Source: CAZUCU01 sp964589635
GTDB taxonomy: Bacteria; Patescibacteriota; Minisyncoccia; Phycocordibacterales; JAACPR01
Direction: 5' to 3'
Assembly (NCBI GenBank): GCA_964589635.1
Contig: CAZPRI010000001.1
Coordinates: forward strand, 1-50,319
Length of the DNA: 50,319 nucleotides
Shown: in pieces, positions 24,972 through 33,228 of the stretch
Numbering within the stretch: position 1 is the stretch's first letter
Layout: each line of letters begins with the position of its first letter
Translations under genes and position numbers: made by a program
The notes under the pieces: generated by a model
Told to the model about the DNA's origin: nothing
Seen by the model: the letters and a program-made list of their open reading frames with translations, nothing else
Database searches by the model: none

Positions 24972-25607
24972 ATGACTGATGTTATTGAAAAAAAAGAAAT
25001 AGAAACAAAAACACCTCAAACTGGAGCTACACCAGAAAGAAGTTCTACTTTTAAAAGAGAGGAGGGTGGAAGAAGAGTTTTTACAAAAAATAGAAGAAAA
25101 AATAATAAGAGAAGAGAAAGACCAAGATCAGAATTTGATCAAAAAATTCTTGGAATTAGAAGAGTTACAAGAGTGTCATCAGGTGGAAGAAGATTCTCAT
25201 TTTCTGTAACAATGGCAATTGGTGATAAGAAAGGAAGAATCGGTATTGGAACAGGTAAAGCTGGAGATACTGCACTAGCTATCGAAAAAGCAACAAGATC
25301 TGCCAAAAAGAATCTCTTGACTATTAAAATGACAGACAACAATTCAATCCCACATGAAGTAACTGCAAAATACTGTAGTGCAAAAGTTCTTCTTATTCCA
25401 GCAAGAGATAGAGGAATTATTGCTGGTTCTGTTGTTAGAGATATCATTAACCTATCTGGACTTCAAGATATTAACGGAAAAATTATTTCAGGAACAAAAA
25501 ATAAACTAAATATTGCCAGAGCAACTATAAAGGCTTTGGAAATGCTTAAAAATCCTTTTAATCCAAAAAAGGTTGTGGCAGTAAAAAGAGTAGATAACAA
25601 AAAATAG
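24972..25607 (+). CDS. rpsE: Ribosomal protein S5 (uS5)
   Basis: S5 supports decoding fidelity. The core starts at about residue 55 (LGIRRVTRVSSGGRRFSFSV) and includes GDKKGRIGIGTGKAG. The first 50 or so residues are an additional charged tail rich in Glu, Thr and Arg, making 211 aa against about 165. rpmD (L30) should follow in most bacteria and is absent; rplO starts one base after the stop. Absence of L30 is a known trait of Patescibacteria. Confidence 0.96.
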   Translation: MTDVIEKKEIETKTPQTGATPERSSTFKREEGGRRVFTKNRRKNNKRRERPRSEFDQKILGIRRVTRVSSGGRRFSFSVTMAIGDKKGRIGIGTGKAGDTALAIEKATRSAKKNLLTIKMTDNNSIPHEVTAKYCSAKVLLIPARDRGIIAGSVVRDIINLSGLQDINGKIISGTKNKLNIARATIKALEMLKNPFNPKKVVAVKRVDNKK

Positions 25608-25608
25608 T

Positions 25609-26055
25609 ATGCAAATACATCAAGTAAAAAGAAATACAAAGAATGCTAAATCTACAAGAATAGGTAGAGGTGGTAAAAGAGGTAAAACTTCTGGTAGAGG
25701 ACACAAGGGTCAAAGACAACATGGAGGACATGGAGTTAGACCTGAAATGAGAGATATAATCAAGAAACTTCCTAAACTAAGAGGTAGAGGTGTTAATTCA
25801 AACAAGAGTATTAAACTAGAATCTACTCCAATAAACCTAACTTTAATTCAAGATAATTTTGAAGATAATAAAATTGTTTCTCCAAAGACTCTTTTCACAA
25901 AAGGGCTTGTAAGGAAAGTTTCAGGAAAGCTTCCAGTTGTTAAAGTTCTAGGAAACGGAGATATCAAAAACAAAGTAACTGTTACAGATTGTCTCATCTC
26001 AGTATCAGCAAAAGAAAAAATTGAAAAAGCTGGTGGTAAGGTTATACTTAAATAG
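25609..26055 (+). CDS. rplO: Ribosomal protein L15 (uL15)
   Basis: This 148-aa 50S protein has the glycine-rich N-terminal arm RIGRGGKRGKTSGRGHKGQ and the C-terminal KVTVTDCLISVSAKEKIEKAG. It directly precedes secY, as in most bacteria, with a 3-base spacer. Confidence 0.96.
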   Translation: MQIHQVKRNTKNAKSTRIGRGGKRGKTSGRGHKGQRQHGGHGVRPEMRDIIKKLPKLRGRGVNSNKSIKLESTPINLTLIQDNFEDNKIVSPKTLFTKGLVRKVSGKLPVVKVLGNGDIKNKVTVTDCLISVSAKEKIEKAGGKVILK

Positions 26056-26058
26056 CTT

Positions 26059-27336
26059 ATGATTAAAAGATTTTTTGAAAAACTAAGACTTCTGACAAAA
26101 GACAGAGATCTTAGAAATAAAGTGTTTTTTGTACTTGGTGCTTTGTTAGTGTTTAGAGTTCTTGCTTCAATCCCAATTCCTGGAGTTGATCAAGCAGCTT
26201 TGAATAGCTTTTTTGCAAGTAATCAATTCCTATCTCTATTGAATGTATTTTCAGGTGGAGGACTATCTGCACTTTCAATCGTTATGCTTGGAGTTGGTCC
26301 ATACATTACCGCTTCAATTATTATGCAGTTGCTGACTATTATTTCACCGAAAGTTAAGGAGGCTTTTCAAGAGAATGGTGCTGAAGGAAGAAAGAAAATG
26401 TCTAACTACTCAAGACTTTTGACATTACCTTTAGCCACAATTCAAGCTTTCAGTTTTATTATTATTCTTCAACAACAAGGAATAATTGCTCAAATCACTG
26501 GCCTTTCTCTTGTTGCAAACATAGTAGTTGTAACAGCTGGTTCACTTCTTCTAATGTGGATCGGAGAACTTATCACTGAGTTTGGTGTCGGGAACGGTGT
26601 TTCACTAATTATTTTTGCTGGTATAGTTGCGGGGTTGCCTTCTTCAATTCAGCAAGCTTTGGTTACATATGATCCATCACAAATACCAACATATTTCGCA
26701 TTCATAATGGTTGCGATTGTAACTATTATTGGCGTTGTGGTTATCACAGAAGCAGAAAGACCTATTCCTGTTACATACGCAAGACAGGTTAGGGCTCAGG
26801 GTTCAACAGCCGGAGGGCAGACAACATATCTTCCACTTAGATTAAATCAAGCAGGAGTTATTCCGATTATTTTTGCTCTTTCAATGCTACTTCTTCCACA
26901 AATGGTTTTCACTTTTCTTCAAGGAGTAAGCAATGAAATGGTAAGTTCATTTGCCGCTAGTGCAAGTGCATTCTTAACAAATCAACTAACATATGGGATC
27001 ACATACTTTATATTAGTTTTCTTGTTCACATATTTCTATACAGCAGTTACTTTTGATCCAGATAATGTTTCAAAGAACTTACAGAGAAGCGGTGGTTTTA
27101 TTCCTGGAGTTAGACCTGGAGAAGCTACAAGTGAACACATTTCAAATGTACTTTCAAGAATTACATTTTTTGGGGCATTGTTTCTTGGATTAGTTGCAGT
27201 TCTCCCTTTGGTTGTTCAATCATTGACTGGAATAACATCTTTGACTGTTGGTGGTACAGCACTTCTAATTGCAGTATCTGTAATCATTGATCTTTTGAAA
27301 AAAGTAGATGGACAAGTTTCTTTGAGAGAGTATTAA
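26059..27336 (+). CDS. secY: Preprotein translocase subunit SecY
   Basis: This is the channel subunit of SecYEG. The 425 aa contain about ten transmembrane helices. Typical motifs are LLNVFSGGGLSALSIVMLGV, GPYITASIIMQLL, the cytosolic loop RRIP-like EAERPIPVTYARQ, and SGGFIPGVRPGEAT. GCTT precedes the ATG without a Shine-Dalgarno sequence. The genes that usually follow (adk, map, infA, rpsM, rpsK) are partly present here, but only after an exported protease gene. Confidence 0.97.
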   Translation: MIKRFFEKLRLLTKDRDLRNKVFFVLGALLVFRVLASIPIPGVDQAALNSFFASNQFLSLLNVFSGGGLSALSIVMLGVGPYITASIIMQLLTIISPKVKEAFQENGAEGRKKMSNYSRLLTLPLATIQAFSFIIILQQQGIIAQITGLSLVANIVVVTAGSLLLMWIGELITEFGVGNGVSLIIFAGIVAGLPSSIQQALVTYDPSQIPTYFAFIMVAIVTIIGVVVITEAERPIPVTYARQVRAQGSTAGGQTTYLPLRLNQAGVIPIIFALSMLLLPQMVFTFLQGVSNEMVSSFAASASAFLTNQLTYGITYFILVFLFTYFYTAVTFDPDNVSKNLQRSGGFIPGVRPGEATSEHISNVLSRITFFGALFLGLVAVLPLVVQSLTGITSLTVGGTALLIAVSVIIDLLKKVDGQVSLREY

Positions 27337-27383
27337 GGATAAGCAAAATCATTATTAAAAAAGTAATAAAATTAATTACAGTA

Positions 27384-29939
27384 GTGTGTATTCCTGTATT
27401 CTTAGTGTTGCTATTGGGAACATCTAAACTAAATAATGATTTAAATTCATCATCATTAAGTCTGGTCAATTTTAATCTTTTAGCACAAAATTATATTCAA
27501 AATGCGAATTGTCCTGTAGAGAAGGATTTGACCGAACACATCAATGATGAAATATTTGATAGAACATCTTCTGCTATTCCAGAGTCTTCACCAACAGACC
27601 TATTTATTTCAAGAGGTAATAGTGCGTCCTGGAATGAAGAAATAGGTGGAGTATGGGAAAGAAATCCAAATGTTTTAAAATCTAATAATAAACTATTGGA
27701 TTTCTCTGGGGTCTCACCATGGAATTCAGGTACTGGTTATAACAGAGCAGGAACATTGATAACTCCTAGGCATATTATTTATGCCAATCATTATAATCCA
27801 AGTAAGGGTGAACACCCTATAGAAATAGGAACAAAAATTAATTTTGTGGATATGAACAACTCCATTGTAGAAAGAACATTGGTGGATTCTAGAAAGGTTT
27901 ATGGTACTGATATTCAAGTTGGGTTATTGAATGAAGATGTTCCAGAAAATATACCGTTTTATCCAATATTGGATTCTGGAAACCTAGAAAAGTATCTTGG
28001 AAACAAATCAAAAGATTTATTTTTAATAGCATTAAATCAAGATCATGATGTTATTGTAAGGGAGATTTTACAACCCATTAATTCTGTAAGAATCTCTCAT
28101 AAAATCCCTGTTTCAGATCAACTTAATTTGTTCAGTAAAAACTTAAGGGTAGGAGATTCTGGTAATCCAATGTTTTTTAGTATTAATGGTGATTTAGTGC
28201 TCATTGCTGGGCATGCTAGTAAGGTTGCTGGTCCATCATATTCATTTTATAAAAAAGAGATTCAAGATACTATCAATCAGATGAGTTCAGGGTACACATT
28301 GAAGAATTTTGACCTTTCATGCTTCAGGCCTCATATTGTTTTGTCTGATGAGGCTCCTCTTGTTGTTCCTGAAAAATTTGATGTTGGTGATAATGTTGGT
28401 TCAATAAAAATTAAAAGTGGTTTACAAAGTGGCGGATACGTATTTTCTATATCAAAAGGTAATGAGGACGGACTGTTGTCTATAAATAGTTCAACAGGGA
28501 AAATTGTTGTAGCAAGCAAGATATCTAATCAGTTAAAAAGCTCATCAAGAGAAATAGAAATAAGTGTTAAGTCTGATGTTTTTCCTGACACAGCAGTGTA
28601 TCAATCATACAAAATATATTTTGAGGATTATTTACCAAAATTTTCCGCTCTTATTGAAGATAAAAAGGATGATTCGATTAATTTTGCATGGAGAACAACT
28701 TCTGCAAAACCAAGAACAGTTAGTATCCCTGTAGAGACTAGATATAAACATCATATTTTTAAAAACAGTGTATTTTTGGGGACTGTAGAAAAAAACACTT
28801 TCACAGATCTTGATTTTAAAACTGAAGAACCGTCTAGGTACTTAATATATGTTGAAAGTGATAATGATCTTATTGGTTTTTCTGAAATAATCATTAATCC
28901 TTCAGAAATTAATACTCCTAACAACGCACCTATCCTATCTTCAATAGGAGATCAAGATGTCGTAGAAGAATCAACATTATCTTTAGAAATAGAGGCAACT
29001 GATGCAGATAGAGACACTCTCTCATATTCAGTTGATTCTTTGCCAGAGAATGCCTCATTTAATCCAAATTCAAGAAAATTTATTTTTGAACCAGATCAGA
29101 CTCAAGAAGGACAATACGATATTACCTTTATAGTTTCAGATGGGGAATTGAAAGATGAAGAAGCAATTGTAATCACTGTTACAAATCTAGGAGACTCAAA
29201 GTCTATTGATGACTCAGATAATGATGGAATTTTAGACACACAAGATAAATGTCCAAATACTCCAGCAAATATAAAAACTCACGTGAACAAATTTGGTTGT
29301 CCAAAACCAGTTCATACAAACTTTGATACGGGAACAGATTTGGATGATGTTGACCCGACAGCTTCAATTACAGGCCTTGAATTAGGAGTATCAAACAAAG
29401 GAAAAATTAAATTCCTAGAAGACGTTACGCTTAACACTAGCTCATATATAACAAAAAGAGTTAATCTTGATAATTTGATTAAGATTGAAAAAAATAAGGT
29501 TACAATTGATTCAGATAGTGCGCCACAATTAAATAGAAGAGCAACTATTGAGTTGGAGGGTGTCGAATTTGATACTCCGGTTATAAAGAAGGATGGAAAT
29601 GTGATATTGTGTCCATTTAGAGTCGACGCTTCAGGAGATGAGGATTGTATAATTGAATCATACGATAAATCAACAGGTCTTCTAGTTTTTACAGTTTCAG
29701 GTTTCTCAACATATGAAATTCAAGAAGGGTCAGGTGAAAATGAAACAACTGTTTCAGAAGTTAAACCTACATCAAGTGTAAACACTGATAAAAGAACTAG
29801 TTCTGGAGGAAGGGGAGGTTCCTCATCAAAAGATAGTGGAGAAAAAGAAGTAACACTGATCAATTTTCTAAAAATTCTTTTATTTTTTGGGCTGATCTCT
29901 CAAGATCAAGTAAACTTTATTACAAGCTTATTTATTTAG
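27384..29939 (+). CDS. Exported trypsin-like serine protease with adhesion-type repeats
   Basis: The protein is 851 aa counted from GTG 27384. An S1-like protease part (about 75-310) has a plausible triad: H136 in IIYANH, D176 in YGTDIQVGLL and S259 in VGDSGNP. A cadherin-like domain (about 513-605, APILSSIGDQ to FIVSDGEL) and a thrombospondin type-3 calcium motif (DDSDNDGILDTQDKCPNTP, near 609) follow, then a Ser/Gly-rich linker and a hydrophobic C-terminus. The true start is probably upstream: codons 27342-27383 in frame encode a basic n-region (KIIIKKVIKLI) completing a signal peptide, but no ATG, GTG or TTG exists there. AAGGAT at 27335 suits an ATC or ATT start. Role: surface proteolysis or attachment (inference). 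Confidence 0.75.
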   Translation: MCIPVFLVLLLGTSKLNNDLNSSSLSLVNFNLLAQNYIQNANCPVEKDLTEHINDEIFDRTSSAIPESSPTDLFISRGNSASWNEEIGGVWERNPNVLKSNNKLLDFSGVSPWNSGTGYNRAGTLITPRHIIYANHYNPSKGEHPIEIGTKINFVDMNNSIVERTLVDSRKVYGTDIQVGLLNEDVPENIPFYPILDSGNLEKYLGNKSKDLFLIALNQDHDVIVREILQPINSVRISHKIPVSDQLNLFSKNLRVGDSGNPMFFSINGDLVLIAGHASKVAGPSYSFYKKEIQDTINQMSSGYTLKNFDLSCFRPHIVLSDEAPLVVPEKFDVGDNVGSIKIKSGLQSGGYVFSISKGNEDGLLSINSSTGKIVVASKISNQLKSSSREIEISVKSDVFPDTAVYQSYKIYFEDYLPKFSALIEDKKDDSINFAWRTTSAKPRTVSIPVETRYKHHIFKNSVFLGTVEKNTFTDLDFKTEEPSRYLIYVESDNDLIGFSEIIINPSEINTPNNAPILSSIGDQDVVEESTLSLEIEATDADRDTLSYSVDSLPENASFNPNSRKFIFEPDQTQEGQYDITFIVSDGELKDEEAIVITVTNLGDSKSIDDSDNDGILDTQDKCPNTPANIKTHVNKFGCPKPVHTNFDTGTDLDDVDPTASITGLELGVSNKGKIKFLEDVTLNTSSYITKRVNLDNLIKIEKNKVTIDSDSAPQLNRRATIELEGVEFDTPVIKKDGNVILCPFRVDASGDEDCIIESYDKSTGLLVFTVSGFSTYEIQEGSGENETTVSEVKPTSSVNTDKRTSSGGRGGSSSKDSGEKEVTLINFLKILLFFGLISQDQVNFITSLFI

Positions 29940-30024
29940 AAAAAGGAGTCTGATTAGGTAAGCGATCTAGATTTTTATTTTGTTTTTTAAAAGTATATTC
30001 TTCATGACCAAAAACTAAAATTTC

Positions 30025-30033
30025 TGTTAATAT
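30025..30033 (+). promoter_or_regulatory. Extended -10 promoter close to the adk ATG
   Basis: TGTTAATAT ends 7 bases before the ATG at 30041; a leaderless transcript is likely. Confidence 0.5.
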
Positions 30034-30040
30034 TACTAAT

Positions 30041-30631
30041 ATGAATAAAGAAACGTATATTTTCATCTCTAGGTCAGGAGGAGGAAAGGGTACTCAAGTT
30101 GCATTATTAGAAGAATATATAAAAGAAAAAGACTATAGCCCTGTATTCCATATGGAGGCAGGAGACAGGTTTAGAGAGTTTATTTCACATAACACCTATT
30201 CCAGCAATTTAGCAAAGGAAATGACTAATTCTGGCGAATTATTGCCATCTTTCCTGGCAGTTTGGGCTTGGACCACTGAATTAATTACAGGTGTAAAGGA
30301 AAACCAAATATTGATTATTGATGGCACACCAAGACAGCTAGATGAGGCAATTATTTTAGATGAAGCTTTGAAATTTTACGGAAGAAATAAGGTTAAAGTT
30401 GTTGTAATTGATGTTTCAAGAGAATGGTCAATTGAAAGAATGAAGGAAAGAAAAAGGGCTGACGATAGAACTTTTGAATCTAGAAAGAAGAGATTAGATT
30501 GGTTTGAGGCTGATGTAGTAAAGGTTCTAGATTATTTTGAAGAAAGTCCTGATTATGAAGTTATAAAGGTTAATGGGGAACAGTCTATCAAAAAAGTTCA
30601 TGATGAGATTTTAGAGAAATTAAAAATATAA
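30041..30631 (+). CDS. adk: Adenylate kinase (divergent P-loop)
   Basis: This enzyme makes 2 ADP from ATP and AMP. The 196-aa length fits the short, zinc-free lid type. The P-loop reads SRSGGGKGTQ instead of the canonical GPPGSGKGTQ, so the first glycine is lost, while GxGKGTQ is kept. DGTPRQLDEAIILDEAL corresponds to the DGFPR AMP-binding motif, and RADDRTFESRKKRL to the lid arginines. Its last base overlaps the first base of map (TAATG). An adenylate-kinase-like NMP kinase of other specificity cannot be excluded. Confidence 0.85.
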   Translation: MNKETYIFISRSGGGKGTQVALLEEYIKEKDYSPVFHMEAGDRFREFISHNTYSSNLAKEMTNSGELLPSFLAVWAWTTELITGVKENQILIIDGTPRQLDEAIILDEALKFYGRNKVKVVVIDVSREWSIERMKERKRADDRTFESRKKRLDWFEADVVKVLDYFEESPDYEVIKVNGEQSIKKVHDEILEKLKI

Positions 30632-31398
30632 TGATTCAATTAAAGACAAAAGAAGATATAGAAATATTGAAAGTCGCAGGAAAGCATCTTGCAGACATAA
30701 TGAGACAATCAGAGAAATTTGCAAAACCTGGAGTGTCTGTTGATGTTGTAGACGATTTCTTTATGGAAGAGATAAAGAAACTTGGAGATAAGCCTGCTTT
30801 TTTAAACTATAAACCATACGGAGCAAAGAGGCCTTTCCCTGCTTCTCTATGTGTTTGCGTGAACAATGAAATAGTTCATGGAATTCCAAATGAGGACCCT
30901 GTTGTTTTAAAAGAAGGAGACATTGTTACTTTTGATGCTGGTTTAATTCACAAAGGAATGATTGTAGATCATGCCGTTACATATGCAGTTGGAGAAATTT
31001 CAAAAGAAGCTAGGAAACTTTTAAATGTCACAAAGGATGCCTTGATGGCTGGAATAAAAGAGGCGGTGATTGGAAATAGAATAGGTGATATTTCTGCAAA
31101 AATTCAATCAATTGCCGAAAAAAATGGTTTAGGAATTATTGAAGGATTAGCAGGTCATGGAGTTGGTTTCGAAATTCATGAAGATCCATACGTTCCAAAT
31201 GAAGGTGAAAAAAGGACTGGAGAATTAATCGAGGAAGGTCTAGTTATTGCAATAGAGCCAATGTTCTCTACTGGTTCTTCAGAGATAAAATTAGCAAAAG
31301 ATGGGTATACATATTTGACAGGAGATGGAAGCCTTTCAGCACAATTTGAACATACTATCGCTGTAACAAAAGATGGTCCGGTTATTTTGACAAAGTAG
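30631..31398 (+). CDS. map: Methionine aminopeptidase, type I
   Basis: This metalloenzyme removes the N-terminal methionine. At 255 aa it shows the family order: NEIVHGIP (substrate His), DIVTFDAGLIHKGMIVDHA with both metal-binding aspartates, GHGVGFEIHEDPYVPN (metal His), IAIEPMFSTGS (Glu) and FEHTIAVT (Glu). The ATG overlaps the adk stop. Together with adk and secY it keeps the classic secY-adk-map neighbourhood. Confidence 0.96.
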   Translation: MIQLKTKEDIEILKVAGKHLADIMRQSEKFAKPGVSVDVVDDFFMEEIKKLGDKPAFLNYKPYGAKRPFPASLCVCVNNEIVHGIPNEDPVVLKEGDIVTFDAGLIHKGMIVDHAVTYAVGEISKEARKLLNVTKDALMAGIKEAVIGNRIGDISAKIQSIAEKNGLGIIEGLAGHGVGFEIHEDPYVPNEGEKRTGELIEEGLVIAIEPMFSTGSSEIKLAKDGYTYLTGDGSLSAQFEHTIAVTKDGPVILTK

Positions 31399-31450
31399 GG
31401 AAAATATGTAATATGATGAAGTATAAAGATCTTTAAAATAAGTTTGTATT

Positions 31451-31502
31451 TAGTCATAGCTTTAAGTTTCTCATTCAATTTAGAGGTTTAAAGCTATGAC
31501 TA
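31451..31502. repeat. 15-bp perfect inverted repeat
   Basis: TAGTCATAGCTTTAA (31451-31465) is mirrored by TTAAAGCTATGACTA (31488-31502) with a 22-base loop. No T-run follows, so it does not look like a simple terminator. It lies between map and a disrupted gene. Confidence 0.85.
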
Positions 31503-31561
31503 AGCGGTTATAGTATTCGTCCCGAAGCAGTTGCGAATAAACTCCAAACAAAAACAAGACA

Positions 31562-32233
31562 ATGTCTACAAAAAGAGATGGAAAGATAGTTAATATTATT
31601 CAGAATCTTATGCGAACACCAGCGTCCCGGTTAGGTGCGTTACTCGATCTTACAAACAAGTTAAAGGATCGAAACAGGGTTGGTATTGATACATACATTC
31701 TTTTGTGCGAATTGAACAGGGGGAGTGTTGAGGTAAAAAACCAAAACTTATCAAATGGCTCGGTGTCATCAAAACCTCTGTCACAACGGAGAAATTCGTT
31801 GCTAAAGAGAAATTCCTTGAAGATTCCAGAGAGGTCATATTCAGCGGTTTAGATTGGAGCTTTAAAGGAGACTTTCTTGATGAAGATCAAAAAGTCGAAG
31901 ATCACCCTTGGTGAACAAACTATTCTTTATGGAAGCATTGGAAAGAATATTGCTAATGTTTCTATCGTTGAGGAATTGATTTACGAAGCGAAAGTTGAAA
32001 CTACTCTCATGGATCTTTGGGATCTGCTCAAAAAAAAGAACAAAGGGCAGGAGGACGTACTGCTAAATAATGGTTATTCAAACGTCTTCTTCATTCGACA
32101 TACTTTCGGTGCTCTGCGTATTGTGCAGGCGAGATGGATAGATGAAGGTTGGTACTTAATGTATCACTCCATTAATAACCTTGGAGATTGTATTCCTGAT
32201 TATGGTGACTGCGTCTTCTGTCGCAATTCTTGA
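31562..32233 (+). pseudogene. Patescibacteria multi-copy family gene, split across two frames
   Basis: Three pieces read as one protein. 31562 to about 31741 encodes an N-terminal part (RLGALLDLTNKLK). 31732-31914, shifted by -1, encodes KLIKWLGVIKTSVTTEKFVA and FVAKEKFLED. 31880-32233, back in the first frame, encodes VETTLMDLWDLLKKK, VLLNNGYSNVFFIRH and a CVFCRNS end. From memory, Parcubacteria genomes carry many intact copies with KAETTL, LLTNGYANIFY and VFSRNS; function unknown. The first switch is at A AAA AAC (31735-31741), 9 bases after AGGGGGAG. The last piece has its own AAAGGAG and ATG at 31880. Frameshift mutations, programmed shifting or sequence error are all possible. Confidence 0.65.
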
Positions 32234-32238
32234 AACTT

Positions 32239-32272
32239 TAAACCCGATTCGCTTACGCGAATCGGGTTTTTT
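32239..32272 (+). terminator. Terminator after the split family gene
   Basis: The hairpin ACCCGATTCGC, loop TTAC, GCGAATCGGGT is followed by T6. Confidence 0.92.
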
Positions 32273-32375
32273 CTTTATGTCTTGGTTTCTCAGTACCCGC
32301 AGGGCATAAATATATTTCAGGTTGTAAATCTATTTTGGAAACCCAGTCCTTAAAAGATATTTCTTACAGAAAACG

Positions 32376-32405
32376 TGGGTCCCCGGGTTAAACCCGAGGA
32401 TGACG
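32376..32405. repeat. Dispersed palindromic repeat copy
   Basis: These 30 bases are the exact reverse complement of 17621-17650. Shorter GGATGAC and GGATAAC pieces follow to about 32450, mirroring the layout at 17577-17620. The 32273-32567 spacer has no gene that I can see. Confidence 0.9.
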
Positions 32406-32567
32406 TTTACTGTGTTGTAGGATAACGGTGGTTTTTGTAGGATGACAGTAGTTTTTTGGAGTTTGGAATGATGCAAGTAGAGACAATGATATTCGCAAGA
32501 TTGAACCTTGCGAATGGTATGCAATAGACTTAGAATACCTTCATTACTATTTACTTTTTATATAAAA

Positions 32568-33164
32568 ATGAAAAAAGAAAGAACTTTAGTCGTGGTAAAA
32601 CCGGACGGTGTGCAGAGGTCATTGATAGGAGAAGTAATAGGAAGACTTGAAAGGGTTGGGTTAAAACTTGTAGCCTCAAAATTTATAGTTGCAGATTTGG
32701 ATATGGTAGAAAAGCACTACACTGTTGATCCTGATTGGAAGAAGAAGGTAGGAACAAAATCACTTGAATCATATAAAAAAACAGATAAAGAGGCTCCTTT
32801 TTCTGATCCTGTAGAAATGGGAGACTTTGTTTTAAATAAATTGAAAAAATATATTTCATCAGGACCTGTAATGGCAATGGTCTGGGAAGGTGCGCATAGT
32901 GTTGGGGTTGTTAGAAAAATTGTTGGAGGAACAGAGCCTCTGACTTCTGATGTTGGAACAATACGGGGGGATTATGTTCATGATTCATATGATTTATCAG
33001 ATGTTGATGGAAGGTCTGTGAGAAACGTTGTCCATGCTTCAGGTTCTCCTGAAGAAGCAGGTGTCGAAATCAAGATTTGGTTTGAAGAAAAAGAACTAAT
33101 TGATTATAGGCTGGTTCAAGAAGCTATTTTATATGATGTGAATTTAGATGGGATATTAGAATAA
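32568..33164 (+). CDS. ndk: Nucleoside diphosphate kinase with a family insertion
   Basis: The enzyme transfers the gamma phosphate from NTPs to NDPs via a phosphohistidine. The start ATG at 32568 gives 198 aa beginning MKKERTLVVVKPDGVQR; an upstream ORF extension is not conserved. The active site NVVHASGSPEEAG carries the catalytic His, and VGGTEPLTSDVGTIRGDY is the nucleotide loop. About 50 extra residues between the first helices and GPVMAMVWEG make it longer than the usual 135-150, resembling the long archaeal-type form. Confidence 0.93.
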   Translation: MKKERTLVVVKPDGVQRSLIGEVIGRLERVGLKLVASKFIVADLDMVEKHYTVDPDWKKKVGTKSLESYKKTDKEAPFSDPVEMGDFVLNKLKKYISSGPVMAMVWEGAHSVGVVRKIVGGTEPLTSDVGTIRGDYVHDSYDLSDVDGRSVRNVVHASGSPEEAGVEIKIWFEEKELIDYRLVQEAILYDVNLDGILE

Positions 33165-33216
33165 GCTTGCAAAATAAGGGTCTATGATTTCGGCTTTTTC
33201 TTACAAAAAATAGAGG

Positions 33217-33222
33217 TATAAT
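33217..33222 (+). promoter_or_regulatory. -10 box of the structured RNA
   Basis: A perfect TATAAT ends 7 bases before the first paired base of the RNA at 33229. The -35 region is pyrimidine-rich (CTTTTTC) and weak. Confidence 0.5.
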
Positions 33223-33228
33223 AGAGTA

